64,000 nt of DNA from PKWO01 sp036384915 (GTDB taxonomy: Bacteria > Pseudomonadota > Gammaproteobacteria > Burkholderiales > Burkholderiaceae_D): the NCBI GenBank assembly GCA_036384915.1, contig DASVLJ010000030.1, forward strand, positions 62,001-126,000. The letters run 5' to 3'. Shown piece by piece: positions 45,865-53,442 of the stretch. How positions within the stretch are numbered: position 1 is the first letter of the stretch; each line of letters starts with the position of its first letter. The notes under the pieces were generated by a model. That model saw only the letters and a list, made by a program, of their open reading frames with translations, made no database searches and was not told the origin of the DNA. The position numbers and the translations under genes were made by a program.

Positions 45865-45983
45865 TCAGCACTCCATTTCATCGATTCATGCAATTATAAA
45901 TTTCAATAATGGCAGTTTATCTACTTAATTGGTGGGAATAAAGTACGCCTTGTTTCGCAACCCATTCAACTCAGGAGATCGCC
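45865..45983. promoter_or_regulatory. Divergent LysR-controlled promoter region
   Basis: An AT-rich 119-base spacer between the LysR gene and the MBL-fold gene. The stretch 45884-45912 reads TTCATGCAATTATAAATTTC and carries short dyads and a TATAAA box usable as -10. A LysR binding site is expected here by gene order; its exact bases are not defined. Confidence 0.5.
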
Positions 45984-46874
45984 ATGTTTTCAGCCAAGAA
46001 GATTGCTCGTTTTGTCATTCCCGCCATGACGCTCGGCGTTGTCGCCGCCGGCGGGGCCGCGGCACAGGCCGCCGAACCGCTGACCCTGAAGGTCTACAAC
46101 GCCGACGGCCCCAGCTTCCACGTCAATTCCGTCGTCGTCAGCGGCAAGACCGAGGCGCTGGTGATCGACAGTGGCTTCACCCGCGCCGATGCCTTGCGCA
46201 TCGCCGCCAACGTGCTCGATTCGGGCAAGACGCTCAAGACCATCTTCATCAGCAACGCCGACCCGGATTTCTACTTCGGCGCCGAAACGCTGAAGAGCCT
46301 GTTCCCGCAGGCCCAGGTGCTGACCACGCCAGCCGTGCGCGAAAAAATCCAGGCCAAGATGGCCGGCAAGATGGCTTTCTGGGCCCCGAAGATGGGCGTC
46401 AATGCGCCGACGCAGCCCATCGTCCCGGACGAACTCAAGGGCACGACGCTGACGGTGGATGGCGAAACCATCGAAGTGCGCGGCACGACCGGAGAACTGG
46501 CGCACCGCCCGTACGTGTGGATCCCGTCGCTCAAGGCCATCGTCGGCAATATCGCGGTGTTCGGCAACCTGCATGTCTGGACGGCTGATACGCAAAAGCC
46601 CAGCGAACGCCAGGCATGGTTCGCGCAACTCGACGAGATGCAGGCGCTGAAGCCGGCAACCGTCGTGCCGGGTCACATGGCCGCCGGCACCGCGCTCGAC
46701 GCCAGCAGCATTACCTATACCCGCGACTACCTGCAGCGCTTCGATGCCGAAGCCGCCAAGGCAAAGGAAGCCGCCGAACTGATCGAGGCGATGAAGAAGG
46801 CCTATCCGCAGGCAGGCTTGGGCATTGCGCTGGACATCGGCGCCAAGGTCAACAAGGGTGAAATGAAGTGGTAA
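45984..46874 (+). CDS. Exported MBL-fold protein with degenerate metal site
   Basis: A 296-residue protein with a signal peptide (VIPAMTLGVVAAGGAAAQAA). The metallo-beta-lactamase fold is recognisable: ALVIDSGFTRADALRIAANV is the first core motif and IFISNADPDFYFGAETLKSL is where THxHxDH should be; only the Asp is kept, the His positions being Asn, Asp and Phe. A late VVPGHMAAG retains the downstream His. Metal-dependent hydrolysis by the canonical dinuclear site is therefore doubtful. GGAGATC precedes the start. First gene of the cluster controlled, by inference, by the LysR regulator. Confidence 0.75.
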   Translation: MFSAKKIARFVIPAMTLGVVAAGGAAAQAAEPLTLKVYNADGPSFHVNSVVVSGKTEALVIDSGFTRADALRIAANVLDSGKTLKTIFISNADPDFYFGAETLKSLFPQAQVLTTPAVREKIQAKMAGKMAFWAPKMGVNAPTQPIVPDELKGTTLTVDGETIEVRGTTGELAHRPYVWIPSLKAIVGNIAVFGNLHVWTADTQKPSERQAWFAQLDEMQALKPATVVPGHMAAGTALDASSITYTRDYLQRFDAEAAKAKEAAELIEAMKKAYPQAGLGIALDIGAKVNKGEMKW

Positions 46875-46932
46875 TCGGGGTGCCCCCTCCGTTCAATCGG
46901 CAACCGACACAGAAAACCAAGGAAACAGAACC

Positions 46933-47430
46933 ATGATCAAGACCAAAACACTCGCCTTGTCTCTGGCCCTGGCGCTCGGCGCCGCGACGCTGCCCGCCGC
47001 CCAGGCCGCCGAGGCACAGCCGGCCGCAACTGCCAAGTCCCACGTGCGCAACACGGCTGCCGCCAACAAGGCGCTGGTGCTCAAGGCCTACCAGGCGCTG
47101 TTCGGCGACCACGACCTCGGCGCCGTTGACCGCTACTGGGCGAAAGACTACATCCAGCACAACCCGACCATGACCGACGGTACCGAGGCGGTCAAGCAGT
47201 TCGTCGAGAAACTCGGGCTGCTCCAGGGACCGAAGTTCAAGGTCGAATTCCTGCGCGTCGCGGCAGAGGGAGACCTGGTCTTCGTGCAGACCCGCCAGCC
47301 GAAGATGGGCGACCATCCCGAAATGGTCATCGTGGACATCTTCCGTGTCGCGAACGGCAAGATCGCAGAGCACTGGGACGTGATGCAGGCGGTGCCGGCC
47401 GACGCGGTGAACAAGCGTCCGATGTACTAA
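46933..47430 (+). CDS. Exported SnoaL/NTF2-like protein
   Basis: A 165-residue protein with a signal peptide (TLALSLALALGAATLPAAQA). The mature part has the SnoaL-like pattern: KALVLKAYQALFGDHDLGAV, DRYWAKDYIQHNPTMTDG, and VIVDIFRVANGKIAEHWDVM. SnoaL-like proteins bind small molecules or act as isomerases/cyclases. It lies 58 bases after the MBL-fold gene and 11 bases before the DsbA-family gene, in the same direction. Confidence 0.85.
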   Translation: MIKTKTLALSLALALGAATLPAAQAAEAQPAATAKSHVRNTAAANKALVLKAYQALFGDHDLGAVDRYWAKDYIQHNPTMTDGTEAVKQFVEKLGLLQGPKFKVEFLRVAAEGDLVFVQTRQPKMGDHPEMVIVDIFRVANGKIAEHWDVMQAVPADAVNKRPMY

Positions 47431-47441
47431 GGGGCAGCGCC

Positions 47442-48143
47442 ATGAGCACCACCACACTGCACTATATCTACGATCCGCTTTGCGGCTGGTGCTACGGTGC
47501 CGCGCCGCTGGTGAAGGCTGCCCGCGAGGTCTTGCCCGTGCAGGCTCACGGCGGCGGCATGATGGCGGGCGACCGCCGCCAGCCGGTCACGCCGCAGTTG
47601 CGTGACTACGTGATGCCGCACGACCGGCGTATCAGGGATCTCACCGGCCAGCCTTTTGGCGATGCTTATTTCGAAGGCCTGTTGCGCGATACATCGGCGG
47701 TATTCGATTCCGCCCCGCCGACCGCCGCGGTGCTCGCGGCTGAAAGGCTCGCCAGCCGCGGCCTGGACATGCTTTCCGGCCTGCAGTCCGCGCACTATAC
47801 CGAAGGCCGACGCATCGCCGACCGCGAGGTGCTCGTTGATATAGCAGGCAAGATCGGGCTGAATGCAACGGCTTTCGCACTGGCTATGGACGAAGCACAA
47901 GGCGAGGAACTGCATGCGCACATCGCCGAGACGCACCGGTTGATGCAACGTGTCGGCGCACGGGGCTTCCCCAGCTTTGCGCTCGAGCGCGACGGCAAGC
48001 TCACCCCGCTCGACGCCGGCGCTTTCCTCGGCCGTCCGCAGGAGCTGTGCGATTGGCTGCGGGCTCAACTGTCTGATGAAACGGCGTCGCCTGGAAGCAT
48101 GACGACAGACGTCGCCTGCGGGCCTGACGGTTGTTCAATTTGA
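47442..48143 (+). CDS. Cytoplasmic DsbA-family thioredoxin-fold protein
   Basis: A 233-residue DsbA/FrnE-type protein without a signal peptide. The redox site is YDPLCGWCYGAAP (Cys-Gly-Trp-Cys) at residue 14, and the cis-Pro strand is VGARGFPSFALERDG. The C-terminus carries an additional Cys pair in VACGPDGCSI, which could form a second disulfide or bind metal. Relatives are oxidoreductases or glutathione-dependent isomerases of the DsbA superfamily. Gene spacing (11 bases upstream, 16 downstream) places it in the LysR-linked unit. Confidence 0.85.
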   Translation: MSTTTLHYIYDPLCGWCYGAAPLVKAAREVLPVQAHGGGMMAGDRRQPVTPQLRDYVMPHDRRIRDLTGQPFGDAYFEGLLRDTSAVFDSAPPTAAVLAAERLASRGLDMLSGLQSAHYTEGRRIADREVLVDIAGKIGLNATAFALAMDEAQGEELHAHIAETHRLMQRVGARGFPSFALERDGKLTPLDAGAFLGRPQELCDWLRAQLSDETASPGSMTTDVACGPDGCSI

Positions 48144-48159
48144 CGCGAGGAAGAATGCC

Positions 48160-48552
48160 ATGCGAAGCAACTTGCAAATCGTTTCCGAGCACTACGCTGC
48201 ATCCGACCGGGGCGACATCGCCGGCATGATGGCCGATGTTGCGCCGGACGCGCGCTGGACGGAGATGGCGGGTTTCCCTTGTGCGGGTACCTGGATCGGC
48301 CCCGCGCAAATTGTCGAACACGTGTTCAAGGTCTTGGGCGGCGAGTGGGATAACTACCGCATGACGCTGGAATCACTGATCGATGGAGGCGACCGCATTG
48401 TCGGCATTGGCAGCTATTCCGGCACGTACAAGCGCACCGGACGAGCCATGCAAGCGCGTGTGGCCCATGTGTGGCGGCTTGCCGGCGGCAAGATCGTGGG
48501 CTTCGAGCAGTTCACCGATACCTTGCTGGTGGCCAAGGCAATGGAGCCGTAA
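48160..48552 (+). CDS. SnoaL/NTF2-like protein
   Basis: A 130-residue cytoplasmic NTF2-fold protein: NLQIVSEHYAASDRGDIAGM, MADVAPDARWTEMAGFPCAG and MQARVAHVWRLAGGKIVGFE, ending in QFTDTLLVAKAM. It is a second SnoaL-type gene in the same cluster, but without signal peptide and little similarity to the first apart from the fold pattern. Substrate unknown. AGGAAGAA precedes the ATG. Confidence 0.85.
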   Translation: MRSNLQIVSEHYAASDRGDIAGMMADVAPDARWTEMAGFPCAGTWIGPAQIVEHVFKVLGGEWDNYRMTLESLIDGGDRIVGIGSYSGTYKRTGRAMQARVAHVWRLAGGKIVGFEQFTDTLLVAKAMEP

Positions 48553-48556
48553 CGCC

Positions 48557-49357
48557 ATGAAACGAGCAAATTTTCTACCAGGCTGGTCCGGACGGCTGCG
48601 CATGATGACTGCCGCAGTTACATTGGCTGCCGCCATCGTTCCGCAACTCTCGCACGCCGAACCGGGCGCGCCCAGGCTTCGCAATATCGTGCTCGTGCAC
48701 GGAGCGTTTGCCGACGGTTCAAGCTGGTCTGAAGTGATTACCGCCCTGCAGCGCAAGGGCTACCGTGTGACCGCCGTGCAGAATCCCTTGACTTCGCTGG
48801 CCGACGATGTCGCCGCGACGCGCCGCGTGTTGGAACGGCAGAAAGGCGACGTGCTGCTCGTTGGCCACTCCTGGGCCGGCGCCGTGGTCACGGAAGCGGG
48901 CAATGCGCCGAATGTGAAGGGGCTCGTCTACCTGTCGGCATTGGTCCCCGACAGCAATGAATCGGTCGGCGATCTGCTAACGAGGCTGCACGCGCCGATG
49001 GAAGGCTTGAAGCCCGACGGGAATGGACTGATCTGGCTGGACGATCCTAATGCATATCGCAAGGTAATGGCCGGGGATGTGCCTGCGGCCAAGGCACGCC
49101 TGCTCGCAGCCGTGCAACAGCCGATTGCCGCCAGTGCGTTCGGCGAGAAGGTCTCCCATGCAGCCTGGCACGACAAGCCCAGTTGGTATCTCGTCACCGG
49201 CGACGATCACGCGCTGCCACCCGCCGTACAACGGGAACTGGTCAAGGAAACCGGTGCGCATCGCGTTGCGCTGAAATCCAGTCACATGTCGATGGTGTCG
49301 CATCCGGCGGACATCGTCAGGCTGATCGATCACGCGGCGCGTGATGCAAGCCGCTGA
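48557..49357 (+). CDS. Exported alpha/beta hydrolase
   Basis: A 266-residue hydrolase of the esterase/salicylate-esterase-like group. After a signal-like N-terminus (MMTAAVTLAAAIVPQLSHAE) come NIVLVHGAFADGSSWSEVIT, the nucleophile elbow VLLVGHSWAGAVVTEAG (Ser in GHSWAG), Asp in WYLVTGDDHALPPAVQ and His in ALKSSHMSMVSHPADIV. The start at 48557 is four bases after the previous stop. Last gene of the cluster and the last gene before the island junction at 49,405. Confidence 0.85.
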   Translation: MKRANFLPGWSGRLRMMTAAVTLAAAIVPQLSHAEPGAPRLRNIVLVHGAFADGSSWSEVITALQRKGYRVTAVQNPLTSLADDVAATRRVLERQKGDVLLVGHSWAGAVVTEAGNAPNVKGLVYLSALVPDSNESVGDLLTRLHAPMEGLKPDGNGLIWLDDPNAYRKVMAGDVPAAKARLLAAVQQPIAASAFGEKVSHAAWHDKPSWYLVTGDDHALPPAVQRELVKETGAHRVALKSSHMSMVSHPADIVRLIDHAARDASR

Positions 49358-49404
49358 CGGCAGGGGGACTATGCCTTTAGCGCCAGCGGTTGCCAGACAT
49401 CAAA

Positions 49405-49422
49405 TCATTCCCACTCAATTGT
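49405..49422 (-). other. Candidate attachment site: copy of the guaA 3' end
   Basis: Read on the minus strand, ACAATTGAGTGGGAATGA encodes Thr-Ile-Glu-Trp-Glu-stop, the conserved C-terminus of GMP synthetase GuaA. No guaA coding sequence continues to its right. The 3' end of guaA is a known integration site of tyrosine-recombinase elements. CCACTC and GAGTGG arms, 10 bases apart (49411-49432), frame the core. Gene content changes from chromosomal to defence/plasmid genes exactly here, so this is probably the left junction of an integrated element. Confidence 0.7.
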
Positions 49423-49594
49423 AAACGAGTGGAAAAATTTCAACAACGACAAGGTGTTATGACTTACGCCACCATCCGATACCATGAAAAATACCATGCT
49501 CATACAAAATCCCTTCTGGGCAACTCCCTGCCTATTGCCTGTATTGTCTCCCAGCTCGGTTGCAGTGTGCGCCGAGGCTATGTCCTTTGCGACA

Positions 49595-50410
49595 TCAAAA
49601 CGGCACATTGTTATCCTCCCGGCATGACGCATTTGCGGCTGTAACCTTGGCCCGGATCTTCGTTTCCAACGACTTGATAAAGCGGATGGAGGCCGCGACG
49701 TGGTTGAAGATCAGCAGGCTTTCCTCGTAGTTGAGGATCGGGTTGTCATGCGCGAGGCTCTTGTTGTTACGCACATCATTGAACGCCTCCAGCACAGAGA
49801 TTGAGGACTTCAAGATGCGCTCGGTCATAGCTGATTCGAGATGGCCGCCGTCGCGCAGGGCGCGCACATACTCCCCGAAGACGCTGTGCAGTGGCTTGTC
49901 ACGATGCACCTCAATGCCATGAGGCTCACAGGCGATGCGCACGAATTTGATGACAAACGTGTGCAGCCGATCCAAGGCCCCCTCCGGCTGGTTCTTCTCG
50001 ATGGCCTCACGCACATGCTCCGCCACCACCTCGAAGTCACGTTCATCAGTGGTCGCGGCCAGTGCGTCCAGTTCGGCCACGGGCTGGTCGCTGAGTAGGC
50101 GCTGGGCAATCTTGCGGCAGTCCTCGATCAAGACAGGGTTGCTGTCGCCGAAGCAGCCCTCGTCGGTGGCGTAGTCGATCAGTCCTCCAATGACGCGACC
50201 AACCACATGGCTCGCGTCCAGATCCCAATGCGTGCGCATGCGGTTGGCCTTGGACGTGCCACGAGTCCGGTAACGGTCGGCGTCAATCTCGACACGAAAC
50301 TCGTCGAAGAAGTCGCCGAAGGTGCGGTCGGAGAAGTTGAGGACGTACCCGCTGCCCATACCAAGCAGCTTTTCAAGCTTGCGACGGTCGCTCCCTGTGA
50401 GGTCGGACAT
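49595..50410 (-). CDS. Abortive-infection family protein with HEPN-like motif
   Basis: A 271-residue protein of the abortive-infection (Abi C-terminal domain) type. The N-terminal part has MSDLTGSDRRKLEKLLGMGS, YVLNFSDRTFGDFFDEF and TSKANRMRTHWDLDASHVVG, conserved in this family. The C-terminal domain ends SVLEAFNDVRNNKSLAHDNP, in which Arg-Asn-X5-His is the Rx4-6H signature of HEPN ribonucleases. Family members are linked to phage-induced growth arrest; RNA cleavage is inferred. It lies 11 bases downstream of the DNA glycosylase gene and is the last gene of a five-gene minus-strand run. Confidence 0.75.
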   Translation of the reverse strand: MSDLTGSDRRKLEKLLGMGSGYVLNFSDRTFGDFFDEFRVEIDADRYRTRGTSKANRMRTHWDLDASHVVGRVIGGLIDYATDEGCFGDSNPVLIEDCRKIAQRLLSDQPVAELDALAATTDERDFEVVAEHVREAIEKNQPEGALDRLHTFVIKFVRIACEPHGIEVHRDKPLHSVFGEYVRALRDGGHLESAMTERILKSSISVLEAFNDVRNNKSLAHDNPILNYEESLLIFNHVAASIRFIKSLETKIRAKVTAANASCREDNNVPF

Positions 50411-50421
50411 TTTTCTTTCCG

Positions 50422-51027
50422 TCAGTCAAGTGTGCGCCACAAATACCACGACGCTACAGAGCGGAAGGGCCGCCATGGTTGCCCCAAACGCTCCAACTTG
50501 GCATCGTCCCCAAACAGTAGTCGGGTCGCTCGCTGCAAACCAGCATCGCCCAAGGACAACACATCTGGCCTGCGCAGGCCGAAGATCAAGAACATTTCCG
50601 CCGTCCATTGGCCGATGCCGGGAAGCTCAACCAGCGCAGCGACGACGTCAGCGTCTGGCGCTTCCTGCATGGCCTCTAAATTCAGCCGTCCATCGCTGAC
50701 ACGCTGGGCCAGTTCTACGATGTAGCGAGCTTTGGCCGACGACAGTCCGGCAGTGCGTAGCGCATCAGGCGCAACAGCTAGGAACCCGGCAGGTGTGAGT
50801 CCGGGCACGATGGCATGCACCCGGCGCTCTATCGTGTCGGCGGCCTTTGCGGATAGCTGCTGACTGATGATCGAATTGGCTAGGGTCTGAAAAGGCCGGA
50901 ACTCACGATCAGCAAGACGGCAAGGGCCGTGTACGCGTATCAAACCAGCCATGACTCTGCATGACCGGCTTAGATACGCTTCTGCCTCACCCGCCACGGT
51001 CGGGGTCAGTTGGCCTGATGTGCTCAT
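50422..51027 (-). CDS. HhH-GPD DNA glycosylase, AlkA family
   Basis: A 201-residue DNA-3-methyladenine-glycosylase-II-like protein. The core has FQTLANSIISQQLSAKAADT, the helix-hairpin-helix LVELPGIGQWTAEMFLIFGL and the catalytic Asp in RPDVLSLGDAGLQRATR. It is shorter than E. coli AlkA because the N-terminal beta domain is absent, as in yeast Mag-like enzymes. It removes damaged or modified bases. Its ATG overlaps the methyltransferase stop as ATGA, so it is translated with the restriction-modification-like genes, unusual for a housekeeping repair gene. Its base target may be related to that system; this is inference. Confidence 0.88.
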   Translation of the reverse strand: MSTSGQLTPTVAGEAEAYLSRSCRVMAGLIRVHGPCRLADREFRPFQTLANSIISQQLSAKAADTIERRVHAIVPGLTPAGFLAVAPDALRTAGLSSAKARYIVELAQRVSDGRLNLEAMQEAPDADVVAALVELPGIGQWTAEMFLIFGLRRPDVLSLGDAGLQRATRLLFGDDAKLERLGQPWRPFRSVASWYLWRTLD

Positions 51028-52343
51028 CGAGCTGCGAGAACCTCTGTGAATTCAGACAATTTAGCAACACGTCGAGTCTTCTTCTTCGCAGCCATATCAC
51101 TCTCTACTACCGGCACTGTCTCAGTCTCTGGTTCGTACAGAACAAAGTCGGTTATTGGTTCATGCAACGATAGCTCACCTTGCTTTCTTGCATTCACAAA
51201 ATCGCCCATGCGCTCTGTGCCAAGCTCGAACCGATGCAGGGTCGTTCTGATTGCTTCATCACTGCGGTCTACACCAATCCAACGGCGCCCAAGACTGGCG
51301 GCAACGGCAATCGTCGTTCCTGAACCAGAGTAACAATCCATAACCAGATCGCCGGGGTTAGATGATGCTTCAATTATTCGCGCCAACAATGCTGGGTTTT
51401 TCTCGGTTGGATAGCCGGTGATATGGATGTTCTGATTGTGAGCATCCCTCATATCCATCCAAATATCCTGCACTGGAATTCCCGCGCTGTTCTCCAAATA
51501 AATCTTTCGTCTTGGGTTTCCAGTAGCCGACCAATAAATCTCGCCTCTGGCATCCATTTCATCCAAGGTTGAAGGCGGGTACTGCCAGTGCTTACCGGGA
51601 GGTGGTGGCTTACCCCTCCAATCCTTGCCTGTCTCGCCATTACGAACACCTGGAGCATGGACAGGCACTTTCTTGTAGCGGCGACCATCAGGATCAACGT
51701 ATTGGTACTCCTTCAAAGCCTTGGCGTCGTCCCATTGCTCAACAGGCCGATTCCAAACATAGCTGTCACTCTTCGTATAAAAGAGAATATAGTCAGCCAC
51801 ATTTCCGTATGTCTTGCGGGTGTAATTCTTCGGATTGCACTTTTTCCGGGTAATGCAGTTTCGGAAGTTTTTTTCTCCGAAAATCTCATCGAGAACAACC
51901 CGGAAGTGAAAAATCATCCTCTCATCAAGATGGAGGTATAGAGAACCATCATCAGCAAGCAAACGATGAATTAGAACCAGTCGCTCGCGCAGAGACTCTA
52001 CGAAAGCAGGCCCGACCAAATGGTCATCGTAGGCGTGCTTTTGCTTGCGTGACTCAAAGGCAGAAGCAGTTGCAAACGGCGGGTCGATGTAGACCAGCTT
52101 AACCTTCCCTGCGACTGATTCATCCTGCGCAAGCGCAGACAACACGGCAAGATTATCCGCATGGTAAAGCCTGTTATCACCACCAAAGTAGGCCGGATTT
52201 GGTACATACCGACCCGCTGGGGTTGCCAGAATTTCCTCTACCGACTTCTTGCCGGGGTACTCTAAGCGGAAGCCACCAGTGTCAGCAGGGTGACCCTGCG
52301 CGCCGTTGCTACGCTTCCCCTTCCCGGGAATGGGAACTGCCAT
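51024..52343 (-). CDS. DNA methyltransferase, N4/N6 beta class
   Basis: A 439-residue site-specific methyltransferase. Motif IV is KLVYIDPPFATASAFESR (DPPF) near residue 87, and motif I comes near residue 340 as LVMDCYSGSGTTIAVAASLG, the order of the beta class; the pair fits adenine-N6 or cytosine-N4 methylation. FGGDNRLYHADNLAVLSAL and DGSLYLHLDERMIFHFRVV are conserved in type II and type III Mod-like enzymes. Target recognition probably lies in the middle (about 170-290). A single base separates it from the zinc-finger gene upstream, and its stop overlaps the glycosylase start. Confidence 0.92.
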   Translation of the reverse strand: MAVPIPGKGKRSNGAQGHPADTGGFRLEYPGKKSVEEILATPAGRYVPNPAYFGGDNRLYHADNLAVLSALAQDESVAGKVKLVYIDPPFATASAFESRKQKHAYDDHLVGPAFVESLRERLVLIHRLLADDGSLYLHLDERMIFHFRVVLDEIFGEKNFRNCITRKKCNPKNYTRKTYGNVADYILFYTKSDSYVWNRPVEQWDDAKALKEYQYVDPDGRRYKKVPVHAPGVRNGETGKDWRGKPPPPGKHWQYPPSTLDEMDARGEIYWSATGNPRRKIYLENSAGIPVQDIWMDMRDAHNQNIHITGYPTEKNPALLARIIEASSNPGDLVMDCYSGSGTTIAVAASLGRRWIGVDRSDEAIRTTLHRFELGTERMGDFVNARKQGELSLHEPITDFVLYEPETETVPVVESDMAAKKKTRRVAKLSEFTEVLAAR

Positions 52344-52344
52344 C

Positions 52345-53442
52345 TCAAGACCCCAACCATTCGGAAGTAATTCGATCAGGCACCATTCGCAAGGTCACAA
52401 CCTTAACGCGGCCCGGCCATTGATCTTCGATGTAGGAATAATCATTCCACATCGAGCCAAGCAACAAGCCCGGCCCATCGTTCACATAAATTACCTTGAT
52501 ATGCTCCATCCCGTGACTGTCAGCGTACCCAATAATCTCTTGCGCGACCTCTCGATACTGGCCTGTACGATCATCTTCTTGCGCACCGCCACGATCTGAG
52601 TCATAACGCGCCAAGCCGATTGCAAGCACCTTTTTCCCGTCATAGATTACAAAATCTACTGGACGATCAGGCTTCGGATAGTCTTTAAATACGTTGCCCA
52701 ACAACACGTCTTTACCAGCACGCTCAGGCCCAGTAACGACAAGCCCGACGTGCTGACTACGCAGCACGTCAAACAGCCGCTCCGTCAGGTCATAGCCCTT
52801 CTTGCCACGATCTTTGTACTCCCATAGGACAGCACAGAGAGCTTCATCTGGCATGGGGCGAGTATCAAACTTCTGCTGTACCTCCACGATGCTTCGGAAC
52901 GCATCGCCAAATTGAGCGCAAATTTTGGCGGCATCACTCTTGCGCTTGAGCATTTCAACGGGAGTTTGCGGGCTGACGTACTTCTTGAACACCCGGCAAA
53001 GCTGCGTGCGCATCCACTGATTTCTTGTCTCCATGATGGAGCTAAAGAAATTTGTAGAGGAGTGGGAGGCTTTCAACAACAAACCGAATTCGACCAGCAC
53101 AGGCTCATAGAGTCGGCAGGCATCCGGCAAAATATCTGGGTAATACTCGCCAGTGGCGAGCGTAATCCATGCCTCGGCTTCGTCTTTGTAATCTCTAAAT
53201 TTCTTTTCCGAAGTCACATCAATCTCCAATTCTTCATCTTCATATTCGCCTTCATATTCGTCATCAAGACCAAAGCAAGCGGGACAAACATCCGCAACAA
53301 TCGTCCCCTCGCCATAGCACTCATGACACTGCGCGAATGGCTTCTCATCCGTTGGGTCACAGCCGCTCCCACCGCAATTCGGACAATCAATTTCCACGTC
53401 ATTTGGGCGACCATGACACGTTGAACAATGCTCACCCGTCAC
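52345..53442 (-). CDS. Candidate restriction endonuclease with DnaJ-type zinc fingers
   Basis: A 365-residue protein. The first 60 residues carry four Cys-X2-Cys-X-Gly units (CSTCHGR, CPNCGGSG, CHECYGEG, CPACFGLD), the pattern of the DnaJ zinc domain. An acidic stretch (DDEYEGEYEDEELEI) follows, then a helical region and a C-terminal core with HVGLVVTGPERAGKDVLLG, VDFVIYDGKKVLAIGLARYD and RGGAQEDDRTGQYREV. The last two resemble the Asp...acidic active-site arrangement of type II restriction enzymes, but I cannot name catalytic residues. The methyltransferase starts one base after its stop, the usual position for a restriction partner. Its GC content is lower than that of the glycosylase and Abi genes. 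Confidence 0.5.
   Translation of the reverse strand: MTGEHCSTCHGRPNDVEIDCPNCGGSGCDPTDEKPFAQCHECYGEGTIVADVCPACFGLDDEYEGEYEDEELEIDVTSEKKFRDYKDEAEAWITLATGEYYPDILPDACRLYEPVLVEFGLLLKASHSSTNFFSSIMETRNQWMRTQLCRVFKKYVSPQTPVEMLKRKSDAAKICAQFGDAFRSIVEVQQKFDTRPMPDEALCAVLWEYKDRGKKGYDLTERLFDVLRSQHVGLVVTGPERAGKDVLLGNVFKDYPKPDRPVDFVIYDGKKVLAIGLARYDSDRGGAQEDDRTGQYREVAQEIIGYADSHGMEHIKVIYVNDGPGLLLGSMWNDYSYIEDQWPGRVKVVTLRMVPDRITSEWLGS

Noticed and set aside
49405..49632. A 75-codon minus-strand frame ending Thr-Ile-Glu-Trp-Glu
   Set aside because: Apart from the last five residues it has no similarity to GuaA or any family and no ribosome site. Only the 3' 18 bases are meaningful, as an attachment site.
52345..53442. 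DnaJ/Hsp40 chaperone annotation for the zinc-finger gene
   Set aside because: There is no J domain or substrate-binding C-terminus, and the context is a methyltransferase operon.
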